A stretch of DNA of 64,000 bases from Ziziphus jujuba (lineage: Eukaryota; Streptophyta; Magnoliopsida; Rosales; Rhamnaceae). Position 1 is the first letter of the stretch; the number at the start of each line of letters is the position of its first letter. The translations under genes and the position numbers were made by a program. The notes below the pieces were generated by a model that worked only from the letters and a program-made list of their open reading frames with translations, ran no database searches and had not been told where the DNA came from. The DNA is taken from positions 21,747,001 to 21,811,000 of the forward strand of contig NC_083386.1 in NCBI RefSeq assembly GCF_031755915.1. The letters are read 5' to 3'. Positions 49,426 through 59,457 of the stretch are shown here, in pieces.

Positions 49426-49536
49426 TTTATTTTATTTTATGTTTTTTTGGGTTTACCGAGTGGTGAATCTCGAACTCAAGACCTGCAGCAATTCGGAATG
49501 ACATGCAATGCCAACAAGCTGAGCTCAAGGATCAGT
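49426..49536 (-). mobile_element. tRNA-derived SINE with target-site duplication
   Basis: On the minus strand this 111-bp insert reads like a tRNA gene: an A-box stretch GAGCTCAGCTTGTTGGCA, a B-box stretch GGTCTTGAGTTCGAGATTC, then an A-rich tail (CCCAAAAAAACATAAAATAA). It is bracketed by GCCCATTAACTGTAAT (49410-49425) and GCCCATTAATGTAAT (49537-49551), a direct repeat of about 15 bp with one base gained or lost. Pol III boxes, an A-rich 3' end and a target duplication together support a SINE. It lies about 400 bp upstream of the alpha-SNAP start. Confidence 0.8.
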
Positions 49537-50033
49537 GCCCATTAATGTAATTGGAATGAAGTTTTTACCATGAATAATATAATTTCGCAATTAAAAAAAT
49601 CATGTGAAGGTTTTAGAATTAGAGATTTATTTAATTGAGATTTTATTGGTTTTTGTACATTTTTATGGAATTTAAAAATAATGTAAATAATGTGGTATTT
49701 AATTCAATTTTTTAAAGCCTTCACAAAAATTTGGAAGTATTTAATATAAATTTTAAATAAGTTTTTAAATGTTTATAAAAATTAAAAAATATTCAATTAA
49801 TATTTTTAATAAGTCTATAAAAATAATGTAATATTTAAAATATCAATAATTTTTATTAATTTTTGAAATTTATAATTTTTATTGATTTTTAAATTAAAAA
49901 TAGAAAGATTTGTTTAAGAATTTCTCCATTCATTTGTCCCAAAATTTTCGAAGACTTTTAAAATAAAAACAATTAAATTATCTCATAAATCATTTTTGCA
50001 ATACATTCCTAATTGAAAAAGCTTTACTACTCC

Positions 50034-50394
50034 CATAAGAATGGTAACCCTGTAAGGAATTGTCCCCATGGGACAGACAAATTCAGGATGGGATGAGGTA
50101 GGCTTGGAAAACATACTCCTCACCCTGTATATATGTTTATTTAAATTTATTTATACATTTATAACTATATTTATATATTTTCTTTTATTTAAATTTATAC
50201 TTATTTTTATAGCTTTTAGTAAAAGTATAAATTATTAGTAAAAATATATATTCTATATTAATAAACTAATATTTTAAAAAAAATATTGAATATTATTTTT
50301 TTTAAAAAGTGGAGAAATTGTTTTCCTCGTCTCATTTCTTTTTTTTCATTTTTAGCGAATCTCCATCTTATCCCACCCCATTATCATTCTTATA
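50034..50394. mobile_element. Possible MITE with GGGAT-rich ends
   Basis: ATAAGAATGGTAACCCTG on the left and the reverse complement of the right end, ATAAGAATGATAATGGGGTG, are inverted. The ends enclose GGATGGGATGAGG and ATCTTATCCCACCCC patches and an AT-rich core. No clear target duplication was found. The composition resembles the patch at 2345-2765. Confidence 0.4.
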
Positions 50395-51411
50395 CTTTTG
50401 GAGTATCCATTGATCACTACATACCCTTTCATCATCCAAAAAAAAAAAGAAAAAGAAAAAGAAAAGAAAAGAATTGTTATAAACAATACATAAAAAATCA
50501 AAAGAAAAAAAAAAACTATGAATGTATTTTTTTTATTGACACGTGAAATATAATTTTGTTATTACAATTTACAAAGGTTATAGTTATATTTAAAAGTTAA
50601 TAAAAGTTTATCAATTTCTACAAAAGGCAATCATTGTCTATAAAAATTTATTAATCTCTATTAAAAATTTTTAAAATGAAAATTTATAAGAGTTCTGTAA
50701 ACTCTATAAAAGTTAATAGGAATTTTTGAATTTTGTAAAAGTAAATCATTAAAAAAAGTCCACAAAAATAAATTAAAATTCCAATTAAATACACCATTTT
50801 TTACACTACATAAATAATTTTTAAAGATTACCGATGCTAAGTTGATATTATAAAGGATAAAGTGCAAAAATATTGAAGCTTTATAAGCCATTGATGCCAA
50901 AATCCCTATTTTTCTCACAAGCAACATGAATATAGAGAATATGATGCATTTGAATTACATATTTCTTTTAATTTTCTTTTATTACCAGTTAACTAAAAAT
51001 TAATAGGTAATTTGAGTGGAATGAGTCACTATTTTTGTAGGCCATAGTGATCCATCCTAGTTATAACAGCCACATTTTGGATATGGATTATAAAGGATGA
51101 AGACTAAACCAGTTTTTTAAAATTTTATTAAACAATCCCAATTTTTTTACTGTAAAAGAAAGTCAATTGGAATATCGTTTGAGAATGCATCTATGATTAG
51201 AAATTTGTCATGCTCATTTTAGTCACAGAGACAGAGAAAGATATTGCGGCAAGCTGCTAGGACATGAATTATTTACAATCTGGTCCCAACAAAATGCTAA
51301 TTATTTCCCAATATTCAACCTAAAGAAAGATATGTGTTTTTACCAAATAAATAAATAAATAAAAAAGAAAGTTGTTGTTTTGTTTTTAATTTTGTTTCTG
51401 TTCTTGTGATC

Positions 51412-51433
51412 ATATATATATATATATATATAT
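51412..51433. repeat. (AT)n microsatellite
   Basis: About eleven AT units in a row. Confidence 0.95.
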
Positions 51434-52001
51434 TAAGCAAGCTTAGAAACAAGGAAAAAACAAAAAAAAAAAAAAAAAAAAAAGAAGGAGAAAAAAAAGA
51501 TGAAAATGGGAGATTCAAATTCAGGTTTCGTTACGAGAAACGGTGGACTTTGCCACTGTGGATTTGATTTCACAAATAATAAAAGGATTGGTTTTTTCCT
51601 CATTGGCCATCTCTAGAATGCTTTTCAACAGGATTTTGGCTTTGGATACTGAAAATATGATTATAGCCTGTGAACAATAGCACAGCACCACATTGTAGGA
51701 CAGCCACATCAACATCAATGTGGACGTTTCATTTTCACTCTTTGATGAAATGAATAGGCTTTTTATTTCTAATTTGTCAAATCTGAACAATTAGAAATCA
51801 TCACACAAGGATAAAGTTCATAAAAAAAAAAAAAATCCTCCTGGGACCTGAGTATAAATCACATTGGGGTAGATCCACCATAACAAAATCCAGGACACAA
51901 ATGGACGGTCTAAAAACTCAAAAACAATGTTCTTTACAACAGGACACAAATTAAAAATACAATAAAATAAAAGAAAGAAAAAGAGGTGGGTCTCTGAATT
52001 G

Positions 52002-52025
52002 ATATATATATATATATATATATAT
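52002..52025. repeat. (AT)n microsatellite
   Basis: About twelve AT units in a row. Confidence 0.95.
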
Positions 52026-52943
52026 GAAACATGACATTCACATTTATAATTTGAAGCATAGTCATGCTGGTTATTGATGGCTTATGTCATGGATTTATGG
52101 GTCCACATCTGTCCACTCTTCACCTTATTTTTCCAACTTTATCGGTTCATCTTGTCCCCTTTTTTGGCTAGTGCTTGGACTATATACAGATCTTGGAAGT
52201 GACTCTGAAACTTTTTATTTTAAGAATTAAATAGTAGTTCCTAGATACATAAATAAAAGAAAAAGAATAGAACTTAAAAGCTTATAAATTTGCAACAATT
52301 TTTATTTAATTTCTCAGTATAATAAATAATATAAACATTGATATATGAATCATGTACAAATTTTGATGCTCTTTTAATTTCTCTTTTATGGGTAAAAATT
52401 CTTATAATTCAAATGTATAAAGAATGTTACTCAGCCACCTAAAAGAAAAAAAAAAGAAAAAAAGAAAAAGAAAAAGAAAAAAAGAGCATGAAGAATTTTA
52501 TTCCTTACAAAATACAATATAATAATTATATATATTACTTTGAAAAGAGGGCGAGAAACATGCTTTCTCATTATCAAATTGATTTTATCTTTTGAATCTT
52601 GTCCGTATCCCATTATTTTAGACATTATCTTTTTTCGAAAAAATTCTGAATCAAACAATATATCCTATTAATTCCATATGCAGTATATATTCCTTTTCTT
52701 TTTTGGCTTAGAATGAAACACAAATAATATATAAAAAAATATTGTCGTTATATTAAACTATTGGTGGTAGCATGATAAAAGAAAAAAAAAGGAAAAAAAA
52801 AAAAAAACTATTAGTAGTAGCAACTTTTTCTCGTTTTCTTTTCTTGACAAATTACCGACTTTTTCTTTCAACCACTCCTTTCATTGCCGCGTGGACGCGT
52901 TCACTTTCTCTCTATTCTATCGTGTACGGTGGAATTCGCAACC

Positions 52944-52958
52944 AGGAGGCCGGTAATA
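52944..52958. repeat. LINE target-site duplication, left copy
   Basis: AGGAGGCCGGTAATA, identical to 53413-53427. Confidence 0.9.
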
Positions 52959-53412
52959 TTTTTTTTGAAACACAACGGAAATATTATTAATAACCGCCAG
53001 TAATAGAGTGCATATCAGGCTGTAATAAAGAATCAAGCCACGTAGGGCCAACTTCTAACCAAGACTCAAAAGAGACTAGGTGGACAGCATGTTTTGCAAA
53101 TGTATTGAGCTACCATATTGGCAGCCCTACCAACAAAATTACAAAAAAAGTGACGAATAAGCAAAGATTTAATGTCATCCACTAAAAAGCAGTTCTCATC
53201 CAAACTATCATCATAGAATCACTTATGATATCCCCGTTAAAGAAACGAGCCTGAATACAAAACTCAATTGCATGACGGATGGCCAACAGTTCTACAGAAA
53301 GGACACTCACAGCAATTTGTAACTGGTATTGCTAAAGCTCCTAATAACTCACCTCTACAGTTTCTAACAACCACACCTATACCCACTCGACCAGAGCTAC
53401 CCAGAGTTGCAG
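52959..53412 (-). mobile_element. 5'-truncated LINE with 15-bp target-site duplication
   Basis: On the minus strand the insert codes part of an RNase H-like domain (RVT_3 type) found at the C-terminus of plant LINE polyproteins: GRVGIGVVVRNCRGELLGA, then in another frame VELLAIRHAIEFCIQARFF and NGDIISDS, and further on GRAANMVA and VGPTWLDSLLQPDMHS. Frameshifts break it. It ends in a short A tail (TTTTTTTT on the plus strand at 52959-52966). The flanks carry an exact 15-bp repeat, AGGAGGCCGGTAATA, at 52944-52958 and 53413-53427. Truncated 5' end, A tail and long target duplication are what target-primed reverse transcription leaves. Confidence 0.9.
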
Positions 53413-53427
53413 AGGAGGCCGGTAATA
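53413..53427. repeat. LINE target-site duplication, right copy
   Basis: AGGAGGCCGGTAATA, identical to 52944-52958. Confidence 0.9.
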
Positions 53428-53931
53428 ATGATCATTTCTTTCGGAGCACAAAAAATATGCTTTTTTTTTTTCTACTAACTCTGGTTCAGTACTAAAATTA
53501 ACCAAAAACAATTAGAAATAGAAGAGTTATTTTTCTGAAAAAGTTATCCACGTTTTATACATTAAAGTTTTTGAAAAAAGCAACAAAAAAATCATTCTTC
53601 CCCATCTTTCACACACCCAATTAAAATAATGCCCAATTATAGAGAAAAAAAAAAGTGTCATAGGTATTCAGTGTTTTTTACCCAACAGTTAATTAATATA
53701 TTATCTCATAAATTATGAAGTCCAAAGTATTTCACCATTTAGCAAAATAAAAAAGTATTTTCACCAAAAAAAAAAAAAAGAATGTACAAAGTATTTTTAC
53801 ATGTTTTGATTTTGATGGAAAAGTACCAAGTATTTTAATTATAAAAAAATCGATGCTATTTATATAATCAACAACAGGAGCTAATATTAGCAACCAAGTC
53901 AAACTCAAACCCACCCGGAAAAAACTACATT
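53428..53931 (+). promoter_or_regulatory. Upstream region of first AVT6-like gene
   Basis: About 500 bp of AT-rich DNA. TATTTATATAATC at about 53857-53869 is a fair TATA box, placing the transcript start near 53890-53900 and giving a 5' UTR of roughly 35-45 bp. The LINE insertion lies about 520 bp upstream of the start codon. Confidence 0.4.
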
Positions 53932-56802
53932 ATGAGACAGAATCAGAAGCAAAAGGAGAATGACGGCAAAGCCGTCGTGGATGTTCCACTTCTAGCCGAC
54001 TTCAAGTCGTTGGATCACCAAAACGCACAAACTGGAGCGTCGTTCACCGGCTCCATCTTCAACATCTCGACGACCATGATCGGCGCCGGAATTATGTCGA
54101 TTCCGGCGACAATGAAGGTACTGGGTATCGTTCCTGGGTTCGTACTGATTCTTGTGGTGGCTTTCTTCGTGGAAGTGACGGTTGAGTTCCTGTTGAGGTA
54201 CACTCACTCCGGTGAGTCAAACACATATGCTGGTATGGCGGCCGAGTCATTTGGTCGCTTTGGCTCTGTGACTGTTCAGATTTGTGTGGTCATCACCAAC
54301 CTTGGCTGCCTCATCATTTACTTTATTATTGTTGGTAAATTCTTGCATTTTCACTGATAGAAAAAATATTTTGATTTAAATTGCTGATGATTTTGATTGA
54401 TTTATAATACCCAACTAAAATTTGTATTTGATGTTCTCTTATAGCTAGAATTTTGCACTTTATTGTGATCTGTGGGGGAATTTTTGGATGCTAATTTTGC
54501 CTTGTGCTTTTAAATTCTTTTTCCTCTTTATTATTTTGCTAATTCTGGGAATTGATGGATCATTATTTGCGATTTGTCTACGTTTTTTGATGATAAGATT
54601 AATATATCTGGTGGTCCAGCTTGTTGGTAATGGGTGTTTTTGACATGATAAGACCGAAATCGACAGACCCAGAAAAAAAAAAAATAAATAAATAAAAAGA
54701 TTATTAAAAAAGGAGTAGAAAAAGTGAAGCAACTAATTCAAAATAATTATTCACCAAAAACTAATTAAAAATAATTAGTTTCTTCCCCAAAGAAAAAATA
54801 ATATTTTGTTAATCGAAAGCAAATGGAAAATATATTTTTCAAAGTCTAATTCACATCCACTTTTGCGTAAAAGTAAGCAATAGATACTTACTTTTTCAAG
54901 TCTCACCGGACAGTATAAATAGAGCATCACATTTATCACACCCCATATCATACAGCTAAATTAAGTAAAAATTAAAATAAAAGCATCCCTTAAATTCTAT
55001 CATATATGTGTGAACGTATTTTGTTTAGATCAACTAGTAATTACAGGACCAATTATCAATATTTTTCTTTTCCTAAAACATCATTTTATATGAACATACA
55101 GAAGACCAAGAGGACCAATTTTCATGGATTATTTGAACATTAATTCATCCGTTTTTTATATCCCTATGACATGAATCGTACTCATTTTACTTTGAGCATC
55201 TTATAGTAACAAATAAAATCAATATAACTCATTTTACAATGATCAAATTGATTCTTGAGACAGTATGAATGAGAAAGTAAAACTGAGTCTAATAGAAACC
55301 TCTGCAATTTTTTGTAAACAGGGGATGTGTTATGTGGGACTGAGTCAGACGGGACAGTGCACTTGGGAGTTCTACAAGAATGGTTTGGTGTGCACTGGTG
55401 GAATTCTCGTGCTTATGCACTTCTCTTCATTGCCGTCTTTGTTATGCTTCCTTTGGTCATGTTAAGAAGAGTAGGTCGGTAAACTGTGAATAATGACTTC
55501 CTAATTGCTAATCATAATTTGATTTCTTTTTTAGACAAGAAATGTTACTTTGCTGGATTTAAGAACTTGTATAAGCAGCATGGCAAAATTTACAATGAAA
55601 GAATTTGTAGTTTTTAATCGGGTTTTCATTATTGTTTTCCAGATTCACTAAAGCACAGTTCAGCAGTATCGATCTTGTTGGCTGTGTTTTTTGTTGCTGT
55701 AAGCTCAGCAATGGCAATATATGCATTGTTCAAAGGGAAGACTCAGAAACTGAGACTATTTCCAGATTTCTCTCAAGTCTCAGTTTTCGATCTTTTCACC
55801 ACCATCCCAGTCTTTGTAACAGGTTTTGGATTCCATGTCAATGGTAAGATTAATTCAATATTTTCAATTGCTGCAAAGTTGACACATGTCAAATTAATGG
55901 CCTGGTAAACATTATATATATATATATATATATATATCTGTGCAGTTCATCCAATCAGAGCTGAGCTTGGTAAGGCTTCTGATATGAAACCTGCTGTTAG
56001 GATTTCCATTGTAATCTGCATCGCTATCTACTTCGCTATTGGATTCTTCGGCTACCTACTGTTTGGAGACTCAATCGTGGCAGACATGCTAGTAAATTTT
56101 GACCAAAACTCTGATTCAACAGTTGGACAAATTCTCAATGACATTGTTCGATTAAGCTATGCAGTCCATCTCCTGCTGGTTTATCCAGTAATGAACTTTT
56201 CTTTGAGGGTGAATATAGATGAACTTCTTTTCCCAAAGAAGCCCGATTTGGCTTCAGACACTACAAGATTCGTATCCATGACTTGTGTTTTGCTTGCCCT
56301 TACATACATAGTGGCAATAGCCGTTCCAAACATTTGGTATTTCTTTCAGTTCATGGGTTCCACAACCATAGTTTGCCTCTCTTTCATTTTCCCAGGCGCT
56401 ATCATTCTTAGGTACACCTACTAGTTTCTTCTTTATTTATATAAAATCATGCTATGATAAGCGATGTTGTCCGCATTGTGGAGAGCAGCCTAACATTTAA
56501 TTACATTTAATCCAACATTAGGCGCCCACAATAAGGTGGACTACATCGTCCATCGTAGAAAATTTATATTTATATATTATTTTTGATGATTGATTCTGGC
56601 TAATTGATTATTAGCATTTTTGACGCTTGATTTTTTTATTAGTAATGAAACTTGTTTTTGTATTTGTTTTGGGCATTTTGACAGGGATGTTCATGGAATA
56701 TCAACAAGAGGAGATAAGATCATTGCTATTTTGGTGATTATATTGGCTCTTGTGACAAGCATAATTGCAATATCCACCAATCTGTCTGGTTCAGAAACCT
56801 AA
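53932..56802 (+). CDS. AVT6-type amino-acid transporter, tandem copy 1
   Basis: Five exons, 53932-54334, 55322-55474, 55643-55843, 55946-56411 and 56685-56802, give 446 residues. The protein is an SLC38-like AAAP carrier: a hydrophilic N-terminus with the VPLLAD stretch, then about eleven membrane segments starting with FNISTTMIGAGIMSIPATMK, whose GAGI motif is typical of this superfamily. VQICVVITNLGCLIIYFIIV and LSYAVHLLLVYPVMNFSLRV are further hallmarks. Arabidopsis AVT6 proteins export neutral and acidic amino acids from the vacuole; that role is inferred here. Intron phases (1, 1, 1, 2) match copy 2. The exon 2 donor must be GTCGGT at 55475; the better-looking GTAGGT four bases earlier would bring a stop. 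A TA repeat sits just before the exon 4 acceptor. Confidence 0.93.
55913..55937. repeat. (TA)n microsatellite next to the exon 4 acceptor
   Basis: About twelve TA units end at 55937. Only CTGTGCAG separates them from exon 4 (55946), so the repeat takes the place of the usual pyrimidine tract. Confidence 0.95.
56462..56555. repeat. Imperfect inverted repeat in AVT6 copy 1 intron 4
   Basis: GATGTTGTCCGCATTGTGG and GCCTAACATTTAATTA (56463-56505) pair imperfectly with CCACAATAAGGTGGACTACATC and AATCCAACATTAGGC downstream (about 56508-56548). The shape fits a small foldback MITE; a hairpin transcript is also possible. Confidence 0.6.
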
Positions 56803-59298
56803 GTCGTTTTGACGTTTCTCTTCCCTATCAATATGTTATAGTACAAATATACATATGTTAATTCTGTGTTGCAGTTGGGTAAAGTGAAAGCAGATTTTCA
56901 TGAATTGGGCTTATGTTTTTAAGAGCCAGAAAATCTGCTCCAGTGTACTCTTACTATTACTAATAGTTTAGGACCACCGCTATGACAGCTTGTGGTGAAT
57001 AGTGGGAGCTTCACAAATTGGTCTCTGTTTTTAATTCAATATGACTAAAAATTTTCTGCAAGTTATATTAATGTGATTATAAGAATTTTCAGTTCCTCAT
57101 CTATGAATTACTTACTAGCTCTTCCAAGGAAAAAGCTCAAAATGGCAACGGAAAATGCAAATTGTTTTTATTTATTTATTTTTATTTTTTTAAAAGGAAT
57201 TATTTTCCGAATAATGATTGAACCATATCTTTGAAATGAATGCTTAATAATGTGGAATGAAAGTGGTTGAATATATACATTTATACATTGAAGACTTTTC
57301 TTGATGGTGGTTGATAACTAGAAATGATACAAAATCCCAAATTTTATTTAATTTTGGATTTTATGGACCTAAATAGAAAATAAACAAAAGGGTATAATTC
57401 AAAATTTCTGCAATATCTCAAACAGGCAGAAAATCTTCTCTACATACTTGCCAACGCACGCACAGACTTTTCAGGATTTGTTGGAATATAAAAAAGAAGA
57501 AGATATCCTTGCACTATTGCTATCGTATCAAATTACAAAGAGCTGGAAGCATTGGTCAAATTAACAACTATTTATTTCATTATCCCACGTGATGCATTAA
57601 TTTATCAACTCTAATAAAATATTAGAAATTGGTTAATTCGTTGACCACCACCAGTTTCCTTTCAATTACTACGTCCATACGATCCACAGAGAAAGAAAGA
57701 CAAATTGAAATTTGAAAAAGAAAAAAAAAATCAAAATGATTTTTATAACAAATATTAAACGATATAATTGTGTCCATGTGTTTTTACCAGTGTAATTCAC
57801 GTTGTAAAAGTTTTAATATTAATTTTGTCACGTGAGAGAGTTTCAAAATATTAAGGAGCACCATCAAAACCACCATTAGAATTTTATCTTCATTTAAGAA
57901 TGGAATTATCAATTATGTGATAGGTAGTGGTAGGTGATTCATTTATTTATTTTTATTTGTTGGTGATGACTAACACGAAACATCTAAAACCAAAATAGCC
58001 ACCAAGATGAGCATTTTTTTGGCTTACTGCGTTACTAGATTTCTCTTAAAACCTGTTTATTAGGAAAATGGAGTTTCATATAAATGGAAAAAAAAAAATA
58101 CAAAAACTACTCAATTTTATGAAAATATGCCATTAACTTAATATTCTAGCAATTTACCCCAAAAAAATAAATAAATATTCTGGCAGAATTCGATTTGAGC
58201 ATGTTGATTTCATAAAATTTCTTTTGGGAAATATGGTGTCCGTCAAGTTTCAACAACTCTGATCATAATCATGAACAATTGAATATGTGTCATCAAATAC
58301 CACTTGCTTTGAAGCTAAAAAAAAATAAAAAATAAAAATCCCACTTACTAAAGCTACGGTGATTATGGTCCATTAATATTATTTTTTTAAAAATTATTTT
58401 CCCCTTTAAGACTTATATTTGTAGGGCTCGATTTAATTTTTCATTGTACTAAACTGCTAATGCGTGTAGGACTTTAATTTCTGTCGCTTTCTTTATGTGG
58501 TCAATCTACTTATATTTTGTCCAACTTGCCTTCGATTTGTTTTTCATTTGGGTCCATTTTTCCCTAGGCTTATCCTTTTAGCAATAACATAGAATTATTT
58601 GGATATACAATGTTGATGATAACTTTACAAAATCATATGATAATTGTCATTGAATTTTTATTTTATTTTTTTATATATACAATGGCATAAATAGTTATGT
58701 TACTGAGACTACACCAAATTGTAGTACCTAATAATTTTCTTTTGGTTACATTTATAATTTTACTAGAATTTTGATTTAGTAAAAATAATTTTAAACTATA
58801 CATTTTTTTTTATCAGGTAAGTTAGGGTGATAAGTGTGGTAATTAGAGAAACCAAATGTATTTGGAGAGATAAAAAAAAAAACCCAAAATTAATGCAAGT
58901 TGTGGACTGCTTTTGGTAGATTACAATATATTTGGAAATTTAATTAGGCATAGAATTTGGACTTTGATTGGATGTGGTAAAATGATGAGGTGTAATAATT
59001 GTGAGAAGCAGCCAGAGATCAAACTGACCAGCAAAGCCGCTATCACGTCCCAATACATTGGCTTATTATTTTGCACACCTTTTTTTTTTTTTTTTTGAAT
59101 CTACGTACGTAAATTCGTCATCTACGACAATAATGAAAAATACCACTCCATTCCAAGCTGTCATATTATCATTAATAAAAATTCCCCTCAAATTCCAATC
59201 TTACCCTTCTTCTTATTACTTTTATTAATCAAACACCTACCTATATTAAACCACATTTTTGGTAAATCAATAACCCACATCCATCCAAAAGTGACATG

Positions 59299-59331
<33 letters not shown>

Positions 59332-59457
59332 TTATATATATAATATATATAAATTATTTACATGTAGCAACTTTATGAGCTAGTAGACAATAACAACGTC
59401 CTTTGCCAAATTCTCTCTCTCACTGTCTATCCAACCAGAAAACTCATATTCGCCGGG
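56803..59457. other. Intergenic DNA between the two AVT6-like genes
   Basis: About 2.65 kb, AT-rich, with no gene or pseudogene of a third copy. A complex TA-rich tract at 59299-59352 lies about 105-160 bp upstream of the second copy's start and probably overlaps its core promoter. Confidence 0.55.
59299..59352. repeat. Compound TA-rich microsatellite in AVT6 copy 2 promoter
   Basis: (TA)n interrupted by TTTATATATATA and ending TATAATATATATAAATTATT. TATATAAATT at about 59346-59355 would serve as a TATA box. Confidence 0.85.

Larger units (their letters stand above)
49552..52943. other. AT-rich intergenic stretch
   Basis: No gene is supported. It contains a possible MITE (50034-50394), (AT)n tracts at 51412-51433 and 52002-52025, and long A runs. 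Confidence 0.55.
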
